Shown here in pieces: positions 45,048 to 57,237 of a stretch of DNA of 64,000 bases (its first letter is position 1; each line of letters starts with the position of its first letter). This stretch comes from Periconia sp. R9002. Its lineage: Eukaryota > Ascomycota > Dothideomycetes > Pleosporales > Periconiaceae. The notes under the pieces were generated by a model. That model did not search any database. It was not told the DNA's origin and saw nothing but the letters and a program-made list of their open reading frames with translations. A program made the position numbers and the translations under genes. The stretch lies in the NCBI GenBank assembly GCA_023627715.1, contig JAMAHW010000043.1:242823-306822 (forward strand), in the 5' to 3' direction.

Positions 45048-46949
45048 TTACACCCCAAGACTCTCAGCCAGACTATTCATAAACGTGCACCGCTCCATCA
45101 ATTTCTCCCGTTCCAATTGCTGCAGGCGGAGAACGTCACTCCTAGACTTCATCCCCTCATACTCCACGCTCTCCCCCATAACCTGCTGCGTTGATTCTTC
45201 GCCCAGCGCAAGTTCCCCATCCTCACGCTCTTTTCTTCTGATCCTGCCGGAACCCGCAAATGGACCACCGATCACCTGCACCGGTATCTCTTCCAAACCT
45301 ACAGCGTCCCAGTCCTGGAACCCACCACCCCCCTCAACGCTCGGATTCCCCGTATACGCAAAACTCGCAAAGCTCTTCACAAACTGCTCCGCCAGCTGTT
45401 GATCCGCCGATCCAACCTCGCCTTCCGGGAAATGACCACCAAAAATGTAATTATGATCAGAGCCGTGGGAGACGCCAATGTACGGCATCCCAGCACCTTT
45501 CCAGAGCGGGGTCAGCATGCTCTGATTCAAAGCATACAGATGAACGCCGGGGAAATTGCTATCCAGCGCTTTGCTTTGCTCCGCCATGGTGCGACCGAAG
45601 TGGATGGACGAACAGGTAAAGAGCATATCGCGTAGGATGCGGGAAAGGCGGAAGAAGTGGACAGACACGGTAGGTTCAGCGGCTTCTTTCCTGGCTTCGT
45701 AGTTTTCGAGTTCGTATTGAAAGTCTGAGGGTTTGTAATGCGAGAAGAGTTCAGACACTTGATTGGGGGTGAGGTTGGAAGCGAAGGATTTTATAGGGCC
45801 AGCCATGTCTTCTTCGGACTGGATTAGGTGGGCTGGACCGGCGTTGGAAGCTCCGTCGTCTTGCGTCCATCCGAAAACGATGGGTATACCTGAAGAAACC
45901 GTGAGTCATTATCAACCTAATGCGTTCATCACGCCTTGGAATGAATTACCTTTCACAAACTTCCCCATCTCATACAAACCCGACGTACGGCCCGGCAAAA
46001 AATCCCCATCAACTGACGGGATAAATGTAAAAAGTCCCAACGGCGGGTGATTCTCTCTCGAGTAAGCCATAGCAACGTCTAGCAGTTTTTCCGTCGGGAC
46101 ATCACGAAGACACTCAAGCACCTTCTCTTCCTCCACTACATCATCCCCACACCCAAGTCTCCCCGACACAGCAAGAGTATGCAACGTAGTAGCATCGCTA
46201 GTAATATTCAGCGCGGTCCCAGGGGGACCAGACATAGACCAGACGCGGTTGAAAGGGACACCTCGCTCGCCTCCATACGCCATCAACTGCAGCGAACTAA
46301 ACGTCCCTCCCGAGCTGGTTCCAAAACTCGTAATCTTATCAGGATCGCCACCGAAGGCCGAGATGTGGTTTTTGATCCATTCAAACGCCGCCCGTTGGTC
46401 TCTCATGCCCAAGTTCAACGATTTCCGCTCTTTCAGGATCGGCAGGCGGGCGAAACCGAAGATGCTGACGCGGTAGTTGATGGCGACGTAGATGACGGGT
46501 TTCCCGTGCGCCGCGGTGATGGAAAGGAGTTTATCGGGTTCGAAATGCGGGTCGTAGGCTGAGCCTTTGATCACGCCGCCGCCGTAGATGTGGACTACCA
46601 CGGGCAGTTTACTGTCTTTGGTGACGCCGACGGGACGTGCGATTCGGAGGTTTAAACAATCTTCGCTGATGTTCGGTGTCTCGGCGAAGAAGGGTGGTAA
46701 TGCATCTTTGATCTGGGGACATGCCGGTCCGGGGGATGAAGCGTCGATGACGGAGCCTTTTGGAGGGGTGTGAATTTCTGGAGGCGCGAAGCGAGGGGCT
46801 TCTGCGAATTTGATGTTTTGGAAGTGCTCGATTTGGCCGACGAGAGTTCCTTTGTAGGTGATGTCGTCGTTTAAGATGACTTTTGGGGGGTGGGCAAGGA
46901 CGGATCTGCCATATATGACGCTGACTGCAAAGGATGAGAGAATTCTCAT
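45048..46949 (-). CDS. Secreted type-B carboxylesterase/lipase
   Basis: Exons 46949-45950 and 45889-45048, with a 60-bp intron (GTAATT...TTCAG), give 613 aa. The splice restores FVKGIPIVFGWTQDDG. Signal peptide MRILSSFAVSVIYGRSVLA. Oxyanion-hole segment HIYGGGVIKGS, nucleophile Ser in SFGTSSGGTFSS (a GxSxG elbow), the acidic residue probably in GWTQDDG, and the His in VSHGSDHNYIFGG. The SEDCLNLRI element is typical of the family. Acts on carboxylic esters outside the cell; substrate unknown. A charged, Glu/Arg-rich tail after the catalytic domain is longer than usual. Confidence 0.92.
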
Positions 46950-48076
46950 GTTGAAGTCAAGTAGCGTGCTGAACGCTTGAAGGAGAAGTGAAAGATTGAC
47001 GCGAGGCAGTAAAAAAATATGGTGCGACTCGATCAGCGACGTACCATTCTATTCGAGATTTTGGGAATGATCAGAAATCTAGGGCTACTATTACTTAGTT
47101 AGGAAATCTTTTCGTAGGTAATAATACTTATAGGTATATATACCCACATACGTTCGAAATAGACGCTAGACAGCAGGACAACACAACGCCCACTTATCAG
47201 TATACAGCCTGAAATTGAGCAAGCAAGACATCATTGGTCGGAAAAATCATGATAACTTGAACTAACGCAACTATCCCCTCATAAGCAAAGCTAACCATAA
47301 CACACCGCATCGGTGGGATCATCCTACTTACTAAAAAAAGGCGGTCTAGTTAATGATATTAATGATCAACCCCTCAGGATCAGATAACCAAAACATTATG
47401 TACCGCCCCATTCCCCCCAGAATTCTCAATTTCTCACCCCCCACTACATAACCCACAAAACTTCACCCATAAAGAAAATTCCAGGGAGATGTTCGACAAG
47501 CAACCCACCACCTTCACTGCCCAAAATCCATAACACCAAACTTTCAGTCTGGTCAATGTCTCGCATAATAAATAACAGCAGATGAAAACCATAATCAATC
47601 CTTGATAATAATTTCATCCTTCTCATCCCCCGCCATCTATCACCCGACACCCCAACGCGACAAAGTGCGCGATCAAACATTTCCAGACACCCAATACCGT
47701 ACTGTGAAGATACTACTTCCCCAAGTATTTTCGTCTGATTTTGTACCGACGGTTCAAATACGGCAACACGTGTAGTGATCGATGATGTCGTACAACAAGA
47801 CGTCGTCGATCACTACACGTGTCGTCGTGCTTGAATGCCGATTTACGGTAATGGACACGGGCTTGTTGGATATGATGTGGCTTTGTGGTGGGGATATTAG
47901 AGATGTTCATTTGATGTAGACCCGGAGGATGGAGAGAGGTGAGTTCATGCGTGCGGGGTTCCGGGTGAGTCGAGTTGGGAAGGCTTGGTGTGTTCCTTTT
48001 CTTTTGGATGAAGGCATCGACGGGGAAGATGTATGTGTCGAGTGTTTTGAATTTAGTTGAGACTCCTTTTCTACTT
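46950..48076. other. Intergenic region, 1.1 kb, with a hairpin
   Basis: Contains the perfect-looking hairpin at 47766-47822. A minus-strand frame 47713-48090 covers the hairpin and has no family features. No other gene seen. Confidence 0.45.
47766..47822. repeat. Inverted repeat (hairpin) with 23-bp arms
   Basis: Left arm 47766-47788 (acacgtgtagtgatcgatga then tgt) pairs with right arm 47800-47822. Only two positions differ, both transitions (T in the left arm where C would match) that still allow G:U pairs. The loop is 11 nt. Confidence 0.85.
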
Positions 48077-49306
48077 TCAATCGGAATCATAGTCCACTAG
48101 CGCTGCCAGGGGTAACGGGTTGGGGTTTTTTGATGCAGTTGAACTTGTCGTGACGCTGATCGATTGCTGTACAGACGGTGAGGATGAAGTTTTGGTTTGG
48201 ATTTCCGATGCACTGCTTATTTTCGCGTCATTTGAGCTCGCTGCTTCAGCTGGGACAGAATCGACGTCTCTTTTGCGCTTCAAGATGCCAAAGTTGGGTT
48301 TCGCTGTAGTCTTGGCATCTGGCGTATGAAAGGGAGAAGGCGAAGATGAAGCGTTCAGAAATGGATCGATGGCCGCTTTCGAATTTCCAACGAGTTTCTG
48401 TTGGAGACTGGCACGACTCTGCTCCGCTTTGATCTCGGCTTTCAGCTTTTTCGGTTGGCGTTGCGACACGGCGTTTCCCTTCGACAGTGCCAGAGCATTG
48501 TTGGTCTCAGTAGTATTTCGTGAGCCTTCCTCAGCAAATAGTGGCTTCCTCATCGCATCTTCTGCTGAGTGCTCTCCATCCCCAAACTGTATCAACCTCG
48601 CTTTGGCCCTATCCGTCTCTGACTCTCCCACAATGTCCATCTCTAGACTGTACTTGTCTTTCATGCCTTCCTTCTCTCGCTCCTCTCTCTTCCACACCTT
48701 CCTGTTTGCACGGAAATCGCGCCTCAATCTCGCATTCACTTCATACGGGTGGCGCCAGACCTCACCGGCCGCATACAACTCCTCGAAACGCTCCTTCAAC
48801 CCATCTTCCCTCTTCTTTTCATCCATCTTTCCCTCAAACCCTGAAAAAGCATCTTCCCTTCTCTTTCTACGCTCTTCTTCGCTCAAAAACCGCATCTCTC
48901 CTTCACCGTCTTCCCCAAAGCCACCCCCTAGACCCGCATCCACAACCTCACTCCCATCCTCGCGCCGCCTACACCCCTCGTGACACAGATACGCGGCATT
49001 CTTGGGATCCGTCCGAATTTCCCAATCCCCGCCGCACGCGCTATGTTTCATGCGAAAGCTCCATATCGGCGTAGAGTAGTATGCGCCGACTTTCTTTTTC
49101 TCGGCGTTGAATCGCACACCCTGGCCGATGATGGTGGATGGCTTGCAGTGGTTGCACCAGACGGAGAAGGGAAGCTCAAAGCGCACAGTTAGGATGCCGG
49201 AGGATATTTTGGATGCGCGCGAGCCCAAGGGATGTGAGTTTGCGTTAAAACGTGGTGGATTGGAAGCGTCAGGCGGGTAGTACCGCCCCATGTTGAAGCC
49301 CTGCAT
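48077..49306 (-). CDS. CWC16/CCDC130-family splicing factor (Saf4/Yju2 related)
   Basis: Single exon, 409 aa. The N-terminus MQGFNMGRYYPPD and the zinc site CNHC (FSVWCNHCKPSTIIGQGVRFNAEKKKVGAYYSTPIWSF) are hallmarks of the family. The partner Cys are in CGGDWEIRTDPKNAAYLCHEGC. The CCDC130/Saf4 branch is likelier than Yju2 because of the GYYPPD-type start. A charged coiled-coil middle (KKREDGLKERFEELYAAGEVW) and a Ser/Lys-rich disordered tail follow. These proteins act in the spliceosome near catalysis. The Saf4 branch assignment is inference. Confidence 0.9.
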   Translation of the reverse strand: MQGFNMGRYYPPDASNPPRFNANSHPLGSRASKISSGILTVRFELPFSVWCNHCKPSTIIGQGVRFNAEKKKVGAYYSTPIWSFRMKHSACGGDWEIRTDPKNAAYLCHEGCRRREDGSEVVDAGLGGGFGEDGEGEMRFLSEEERRKRREDAFSGFEGKMDEKKREDGLKERFEELYAAGEVWRHPYEVNARLRRDFRANRKVWKREEREKEGMKDKYSLEMDIVGESETDRAKARLIQFGDGEHSAEDAMRKPLFAEEGSRNTTETNNALALSKGNAVSQRQPKKLKAEIKAEQSRASLQQKLVGNSKAAIDPFLNASSSPSPFHTPDAKTTAKPNFGILKRKRDVDSVPAEAASSNDAKISSASEIQTKTSSSPSVQQSISVTTSSTASKNPNPLPLAALVDYDSD

Positions 49307-49722
49307 CTTTGGCGGAAGGGCGCGATCCGCGCATCAAGTCCTACGTAGGGTCGGTTGGGTTAGAGTGGAGCGGTGACTTGTACAGAGGAACGTTGAAGAA
49401 AGTGAAAGTCTAGAGAAGGATGTTGTACGGATGCTTATCGATAAGGGATCTATGTACGGAGTTAAGGTGCTTAGTCGTTTTATTAACACCGATTATTCTA
49501 ATCCGTCCGGACTACTTAACCACATAACGTGCCTGCGATTTCCTTTGTGATGCAACAATTCTCATAGGGATCAATTCTGTAGACATGCATTTATTTGTTT
49601 GAAATGGGTTGTTTTTGGTAAAAGAATAGATCTATATGCGATCCATGACCCCAGAAGACCGCCCCCGTAGTATTCATTCAAATCCTGTCCGACAAATCAT
49701 GGCGTAACTTTTCGGTTCGTAT
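49307..49722. other. Intergenic region
   Basis: Promoter of the CWC16-type gene and 3' region of SUP35. No gene seen. Confidence 0.45.
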
Positions 49723-52084
49723 TTAAGCGGTGGGGGTAATCTCGGCGCCCGCTGAATCGGTGAGCAGTTTTGTGATTTTTCCAATGGCAATCGTTTGTCC
49801 TTGGTCTCTGTGGTGAATTAGGTTAGTTTATGTCACCTTCTTCTGTCAGAGGGAAATACGTACCTCAGTGTAAATCGACCTAGTTGAGGGTAGTCCTCGA
49901 ATCTTTCCACGCAAAGAGCGCCAGCAGTTCCGGTGACCTCCAGGCGCGCAATGATGGACATACCCCTGGTAGCGAATCCTGGGGCCTTCTTGCTCTTTCT
50001 TCCAGTTCCCTTCTCGAGTTTGTGTAGGAGAGCCGAGAAGGTGACTTCTTCTTGGGCGGCATGGACGTGCAGAACGCAGTTGTAACCAGCTGTCAGAATA
50101 CTCTTGATGTCCAGTAGCACAATCTGGGCTTCAAATGTGGAAACACAATGAACAGGTCGCTTGGGGTGGCAGAGCACAAATCCAGGCAAAATATCTTCTT
50201 CTTCGATACCGCGTATACGCACACGAACCTGGTCACCACAGGTGGCTCCGGGGATTTCTTCTTCTTGTTCTCCGTAGAGTGCGGAAATGGAGATAATCTC
50301 GCGGTTGGGCATCATGAGGTACTTCGCATCCTTTTTAATGATACCGGACTCGATCTTTCCCTCAATCATGGTACCCATATCCTTGTATTTGGCGGCCACT
50401 GGCATCATGAAGGGTGCGTTAACCTTGCGCTCCAGCGCTTTCATGTCGTCAAGATATTCAAGCAGCGATGGGCCTCCGTACCAGGGTGCCAAATCCGTTG
50501 GCACACGCATCTTGATACCGATCGTAGTCTGAGCGCTGATGGGCATAACGAAGACGTCCGTCTTTGGGTTGTAGCCCACGCCCTTCAAGAACTGCAGAAG
50601 TTTTGTGGTACATTCCTTGAATCGATCCTCGCTCCACTCCACCGTAGGGTCGTCCATCTTGTTAACTGCCACGATGAGTTTGTTCACACCCTGTGTCTTG
50701 GCCAACATGGCGTGCTCTCTCGTCTGTCCGCCCTTCTCGAATCCCGTTTCGTACTCACCCTTTCGTGCTGAGATGACCAAAATTCCGACATCGGCCTGCG
50801 ATGCACCTCCGATCATGCTGGGTACATATGTCTTGTGTCCGGGTGCATCCAGGATGGAGTATCGTCGCTTCTCCGTCTCGAAAAAGCCGCGACCGACCTC
50901 GACTGTCTTTCCCTTGGAACGCTCCTCTTTGGTGAGATCAAGGGCCCAGGAGAGGTACCACGTTTCTCTGCCGGCATCTTTTGCTTCTTTCTTGTATTTC
51001 TCCATCGTTCGCTCGTCCACCATACCAGTCGCATATAGGATGGAACCGCCGAGGGTGGATTTGCCTGCATCAACATGGCCCAAAAAGATGATGTTCACGT
51101 GCTCCTTGCCGTAGATTTCAGCCAAAACTTCATCGTCGACCTCTTCAGCCTGCTCCTTCTCTAGGTCAGCTGCTGCCTTCGCCGCCTTGGCCTCAGCAGC
51201 GCGGCTAGGAGAGCTCCGACCAGTGGAGGCGCTGGGTGATGTCCGTCCGGATGCGTCTGAAGTCGCCTTGGTAGACTCGCCTGTCTTCTCGATAGCTTTT
51301 GCAGCAGAGACTTTGGCGCCAGACTCAGGAGCCTGCTTGTCTACATTGTCTTTGACCGATGGTGCTGCAGCCGGGGTTCCTAGGCTGAGAACCTTGGTGC
51401 CGCCAGCCTTCTCGACCTTTGGTGCGGCGGCGGCGTCGGCGCCGATGGACAGGACCTTTGCTTGCTTGGGGGCATCACCGCCAATGCTCAGAACTTTGGC
51501 GGCCTTGGGCTCAGCGGGTTTGGTCGGAGCCGCAGCAGGTGCTGTGTCATCGCCCCTCTTCGCGATCTGGACTGGAGGTTGGGCTTGGCGTTGCTGCTGC
51601 TGCTGCTGTTGTGGTTGATAGGCTTGCTGCTGGCCCTGCTGTTGTTGGTAGCCGTACTGGTTTCCGTAGCCTTGTTGGGCGTATTGCTGATTGTACTGCT
51701 GACCGTACTGCGGGTAGTTCTGCTGTCCTCCGTATTGTGGATATCCTCCGTAACCCTGTTGCTGATTGTAATACTGGCCATACTGTTGCTGATAGCCGCC
51801 GTACTGCTGGTATTGCTGGCCAGGCACAAAAGATTGGGCGCCGGGTGTGAAGGAGGATGCGCCGGGGTGGAATGTGCCCGGGGTTTGTTGGTTGTTGTTG
51901 AGCGACATGTTCTGCGCCTGCTGCGACAGCTTATCCTGCACGGGAAGACCCATCCGCATTAGCAAAAGCTTTTCATGGCCGCGCCCAATGACTTTCGGAG
52001 CCTCTAACGAGCGCGATCACCCGAAGAGAGGCGATAGTGGACGAAAAAAAAACATACCTCCTCTTGCTCCCACGAGTCGGCCAT
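49723..52084 (-). CDS. SUP35: Translation release factor eRF3 (Sup35) with prion-like N-domain
   Basis: Three exons, 52084-52058 (MADSWEQEE), 51935-49864 and 49807-49723, with introns of 122 and 56 bp, give 727 aa. The first 120 or so residues after the start are rich in Gln, Tyr, Gly and Asn with repeats like GGYQQQYGQYYNQQQGY, a prion-like domain as in yeast Sup35. A charged Ala/Lys/Glu middle region follows. The GTPase domain has GHVDAGKST (G1), DAPGHKTY (G3) and NKMDD (G4). The C-terminal part ends FTLRDQGQTIAIGKI, restored by the last splice. It terminates translation with eRF1 at stop codons. The conserved tail is lost if the last intron is not removed. Confidence 0.96.
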
Positions 52085-52888
52085 TATGTAGGTTGTTGTC
52101 GTAGGAAGGGTGGGCGGCGGAAGTAGACTATGTAGTGTGCGTCGAGAAAGGTGGGGTATCTATTTACTACGGTCGCGGGGCTCTGTGTGGAAGAGCGGCT
52201 CCGGTAGAGGTGGGTGGGAGAGAATGAGACGGAAAAGAAGGTGTCCTCCGGGGGCGTTTTAGTGTTATAAGGGCGGAGGGGGGTGGAGGGGGGTTAGGTA
52301 AGGGAAGATGAGATGAGGTGTGGTGTGGTGTGGTGTGGTGAAAAAAAGGACGAGGGTGTTGATCTCGGTGGCGGCGGGGTTTGCTTCTTACTACCGCACC
52401 AGACTACACACTACACACTACACTACAGAGAAGACTGCCCAGCCCAGCACCGTCAGGCATCCATTCCTTTGTTTTGTTCATGTGCGACAGCCCCAACGTA
52501 CATCATATGTAACAGTGGCCAGTCAATCATATTGTGTGTGGCTGGTGACTCATCATCTCCCTACAATTATTGGTTGATGCGTGTTTGTGCCTGACGTGGG
52601 CTAGGAATCCCTTCCACTATTTGAACATATCCACCACGTTCCACATCAACCCCCCGACAGATAAAACCAATCCCAACCACCCAGACATTACTGCGTCATG
52701 CCCTCTTGCAGCACAGCTGGTCACTGCTCCTCCAGTGTTTACCCGTAAATTTGCCGTCGCGTTGTCTCTACCTCCCTTGAGCCTCCAGTCCCACGACAAA
52801 TCCAGCCAATCACACCATTCCGCCTAACCCTGTCTACATACCTCTTCATCAACTTGCCTACCTACAAGTATACAAACATCATCCCATC
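52085..52888. other. Divergent promoter region of SUP35 and the Ran-binding gene
   Basis: Contains a GTGTGGT tandem run at about 52318-52340 and stretches of low-complexity G-rich and C/T-rich sequence, as in housekeeping promoters. Small frames here look random. Confidence 0.45.
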
Positions 52889-55440
52889 ATGGAGGTCCTC
52901 CTATCACAGGTACGAAAGAAAATATGACTGAACCCTCGTCGATCTCCCATTCGACTGCAACATGCATCCACCTTTCAAGATGCTGATGTTGATGCTGACC
53001 CTTCGTCATGTACCTAGGTGACCAAACAGGCCATGAACTATGCCATTAGGACTGGCATCACAATCACAAGCGGTTATGCCATTCGCCAATGTGGCCGTCT
53101 ACTCAAAGTACTTGGCTCACAATCTTTTGAACTTCATCGTCATTGGCTGACCGGTTGCAGACAGTCGAGGGCCAAGAGAAGGAAGAGCTTGCCTCCCTCC
53201 GCCTGCGTCTCGAGTCCAAGATTAGAGTGAGTGCACGGCAACCCTTGTTAAATGCCCTGTGCTAATCCGGGTAGATTATCTCGCCTGCGATTGACATGAT
53301 CGAACTAATAGCAGCACGCGGGAATACGTCTCTGGAGTCAGCCGTGACGCTCACCAAATCACTGCGTTGGGATATCCAATCATTAGGAGTTCGACTTTCC
53401 AAAGCTGTGGGCGAAGCAGAGTTGGTTCGAAAAGGATCGTCAAGACGAAACTCGGCCGCACAGAATGAGCTTGAACTCAAACGAATCATCTCAGACATCA
53501 AGAAACTGCTTATCCGCATCGAGGATGCAGTGCCACTGATCAATCTAGCCATCACGACCTCCGGTGTCAACCTCTCCACGACCTTGCCGGCCACTGTGTC
53601 GCCATCCAGGCTGCTTCAGGCCAGCACCTTTCTCACTGCCGGTGACTCTCAATATAATATGATGAACCCGAGAGCGCAGCAGATTGGTCCCACATTCACG
53701 CTATCCATGTATATGCTCTTTTCCGGCCATGCATATCGCCCGCAGGATGAAGAGGGTGTTCGCGAAACGACCTGGAAAGAGGTCATGCACAAGGCCCGTG
53801 TCACCTTACTGAGAGTACCTCTTGATCGTGTCTACGACTACCCCACCCCATTTGGAGATGGTGCCGATCGAACTGAGCGAACGACTGAGAACGACATCCC
53901 TTCGGAAGGCCGCTTGCACGAGTTTGCATACCAACTTCTAGTACTAGAAGACCTTGATGACGATCGAGTACACACTTTTGAAGACGGTGAAGCCCAACCG
54001 GGACCATATGAAGGTGTTGATATGGCAGGTGTTCGGGAGATTATTCCCATTCACGAGATCTCCAAAATCTTCTACGCAGATACCGGCAAGATCCTCAACA
54101 TCGGCGCTGAAGGCGAAACCAACAACCCGATTCTCCTCCTAAAGCGAGACGTCAACGCCGTACCCCCCAGGCGAATGATGGAGCACAGTGCGGTCGAAAC
54201 GAACTATGAATCTGACGGGTCGAATACTGTTGGTGGCTCCGACGCTGGCTCTATAGATGAAGAGCAGTCAGAGCTCGATGCCCAGATTCGACGCGAGTCC
54301 ACAGCAGAGCTCCCCCACGACGAACCCGAAGAGAACAACGCACAACCTTCGCTTTGGAGACTTCCCCCTAATCTAGACCTTGAATGGATGGCCTTTGAAG
54401 TTTACACCGAGGACCCATCCAGCGACTCCGACATCGACGAAAGCGAAGTCGACACCGAACCCGCGGACCCATCCACCTCCTCCACCCCCCAAAGCCCATC
54501 CGTCCAATCCCCAGGTCTAGCATCCTACTTCTCCAAACTCAACCTCCGCCCCTCAACACCAACATCCACACCCCCGCTCTCTCCCTCCCCAGACACCCAA
54601 CTCATCCCCTCCCCCGAAAAGAAACCCCCAGCACCTACCTACCAACCCAGCACCTCCTCGGCCCCAGCAATCAAAACCTCCCTCTCCCTCCTCGAAATGC
54701 TCATCCGCCTCACCGCCCTCCAACAATTCCAACAAACACCCCACCTCGCGATCCCAGACGAACTCCTCACCTTCTTCCTCTCCGACAGCAGCACGGTCGG
54801 GTCAGGCGGGGACGCAGAGCTGCGGCGTCGCGTGCGCAGCGACGCTCGACGGCGCGTAGGCTTCGATCCATACGACGAGAGTCCGATCAAGCGACGCGGA
54901 GAAGACTACGTGCGTGATCACGGCGGCGTACACGACCACGATGACGATTACGGCGTCGAAGACGCCACCACCACCACCAGTCAAGCATACGACTACGTGA
55001 GCTTCCCCCATGGACGAAGAACACCATCATCCTACTCCCCCTCCCCTTCTTCCCCATCCGCAGCCGCACGCTCGCCTTCCTCGCTCACTTCCTCGCCCCT
55101 CCTTCCCGCCGCCGCGCGGTCGAAATCCTCGTCCGCTGTCGCTGCTCAACGCCCTTCGTCGTCGTCGGCGAGTCCGCTCTTGCGTCGTGCGATTTCTACA
55201 CAGCCTTCGGCGTTTGGACGGGAGAATCGGGCGGGGTTGAGGCAGCCGCATTTTGTGGCGTCGCGTGGGATTCCTACGGCGCCGCCCACGTCGAGTTCGC
55301 CTGGGGTGGGGAGAAGGGAGGGGGGTGGTGAGGGTGGTGTGGGGATGGGGAATGGGAATGGGAGTGGGAATGGGAATGCGGGGAGGGGTGGGAGTGTGCC
55401 GTTGGATACGCCGCCGAGTAGTGTAGAGAGGTTCGGATGA
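52889..55440 (+). CDS. Ran-GTP-binding protein (Yrb30-like family)
   Basis: Four exons, 52889-52909, 53018-53107, 53161-53226 and 53275-55440, all joined in phase 0, give 780 aa. The N-terminus assembled from the three short exons, MEVLLSQVTKQAMNYAIRTG then RLLKTVEGQEKEEL, is typical of the family. The conserved body continues through PTFTLSMYMLFSGHAYRP and YDYPTPFGDGADRTE to the DTGKILNIGAEGE region. The rest is a long disordered, Ser/Pro/Asp-rich tail ending in (G/N/S)-rich repeats near 55330-55380. In yeast, Yrb30 binds Ran-GTP and affects its GTPase cycle; the role here is by analogy. Confidence 0.88.
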
Positions 55441-55783
55441 TCGGTGGTGTGATGTGTGTATTTACGACGCAGTGATTGAGAGATGTACGATTCCTTCGTG
55501 ATTGTGTACCTACATGGGTACATACATGTATACTGCACCGTAGATAGATGACAGAGCACCACGAAACGACACATACATGAAAGCGACTTCAAAAAAGATA
55601 AAAAAAAATAAAAGACAATTCCACCAGGGAAAAAAAAAGACGACCCGACTTTCCATTCATTCAGAAAAGTTAACTACTTCCCACTTCCTCTCTTCCTCCC
55701 CGCAACCCATAACCTTAACCCCTTCCCTCTACCATCCTCTCTCTCAACCTCACACCTCACCCACCTGCCTGGCTACTACCTCC
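55441..55783. other. Convergent 3' intergenic region
   Basis: A-rich runs around 55596-55640 and a C/T-rich part near 55690-55780. No gene seen. Confidence 0.45.
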
Positions 55784-57237
55784 CTATTCCCAATCCTCCT
55801 CATCACTCTCCTCCACCTTCCCAACCTCCTTCTTCCCCCTCCCATCCAGCGCATCCGGGCTCCCTGGCGCACGACTCGTGGCGCCCGACACAAGATCATA
55901 ACTCGCGTCGCTATCGGCAACGCTCTTTTCGTCGTCGTTAGAGCGACGACCGGGTTTCAAGCCGGCGCCGGCGTCCTTGGCGGAAGAAGAAGGTGCTGTG
56001 TCCGGGATGGGTTTGAGGGTTTCTTTGGAGGCGGAGAGGTTGGTGAGGGTGTTGGTGGTGGAGGAGGAGGGTTGCGGGGTGCGTGAGGTGGGTGGGGAGG
56101 AAGAAGAGGCTTCGGCGTCGGAGTCGTCGTCCGAGTCTTCGTCCCAGGCTACTTCTTCTTCGTCGGCGGGGGTGGATGCTGAGGTTTTGTTAGGGGGTGT
56201 TGTGTTTAAGATTGGTGTTTTTTGGGGAAGGGGTAGGGTGGAGGATATTGATGACGCACCTTTCAGCATCTCTCTCCTCCGCTGCTCCTCGCTCTCAATT
56301 ACATGTCGCAAAAAGTAATACCGCGTCCAAAACAAGCTATACTCGACCTTTTCAGGCACAAGCTTCTCCATGGCCGTCCGCAGTTGCTCGTGCTTCTCGA
56401 GATCCTTGGCAATCTCCGCCGTCTTCTTCTCCACGTCGAACGACTTCTTCCATGATTCCCATTCCGGGCTCACGGGGTCTTTCAAGAAGCTGTCCAGGCT
56501 CGAATGGATCACATGTAGCTGCGCATCGAAGCGCGTGGCGTGGACCACCTTTTTGCCCTCGCGGTCCTTGGACTCGTAGAGGACCTGCGAAGACGGCGAG
56601 GCACCGGCTTCAGGAGGCGCAATGGTGACTGCCTCGCGGAGGTAGTTGCGGATATTGGTCCCGAATTTGAGCAACGCTTCGTCAGCGGCATCTTCGGCCT
56701 TTTCCATATCCTTGAGGCGTCGTGTGGCTTCACTGCGGAAGCGGCTAAGAATTCCCTCGGCCTCCTTGATGATGTCTGCGGGGAGCGATTCAGGGCGGTC
56801 TGGGTGGTCGGTGACAGGGGAGGACGTAGGCGCATCTTTGGCGGCGGCGGCGTCGGTAGAGGAGGAAGGTTGGTTTGAAGAAGAGGCTTCTCCTGTGATG
56901 GAGATGTTGCGCGTATGGCTTATAAGGGTAGAGAGGCCGGTGGTAGCTTGCTTGTTTGCTGTCTCGTAGTATTGCTCGCCCTGCGGGAGAGAATCAATTG
57001 GTGAGTTCGGGGCGCAACGTGAGTATGATGAGAGGTTGGTGGTGGATTTACCTGCTTCTTGACAGAGCCGAGAAAGCCACCTAGACGCGCCGCCCATGGA
57101 CTGCTTGAAATAGCCTTGTATGCATCCTGAATCTCGGTGTTGATGTTGCCGGACTCCTGCCTGGAGTTGTCTTGTGACTGCGGGGTTTTGGCTTCGTGGT
57201 ACGACTCCTGCTGAACGTGGTCGTATGCAGTGTCCAT
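55784..57237 (-). CDS. BSD-domain protein
   Basis: Exon 1 57237-57052 (62 codons) and the rest from 56980 to 55784, with an intron at 57051-56981. A second likely intron, 56259-56179 (81 bp, GTGCGT...TCAG with a CTAAC branch site), falls in frame and would remove 27 residues; then the product is 433 aa, otherwise 460. The N-terminus ([19 protein letters not shown]) resembles the family's amphipathic head. The BSD core is at [19 protein letters not shown] to [17 protein letters not shown], with the F/W pairs expected. The tail is acidic and Ser-rich and ends EESDEEDWE. Function of this fungal group is unknown. Confidence 0.87.

Noticed and set aside
47713..48090. 125-codon minus-strand ORF covering the hairpin
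   Set aside because: Overlaps the start of the next feature and its sequence over the hairpin is forced by the palindrome; no family.
48369..49074. Long plus-strand ORFs opposite the CWC16-type gene
   Set aside because: Ser/Pro/Arg-rich antisense frames arising from charged codons of the real gene.
51187..51962. Leu/Ala-rich plus-strand ORFs opposite SUP35
   Set aside because: They are the complement of the Gln-rich prion domain (CAG/CAA read as CTG/TTG), so the runs are artefacts.
52318..52340. GTGTG tandem run and other microsatellites (58940, 61252)
   Set aside because: Simple slippage repeats in promoter or 3' DNA; nothing beyond ordinary low complexity.
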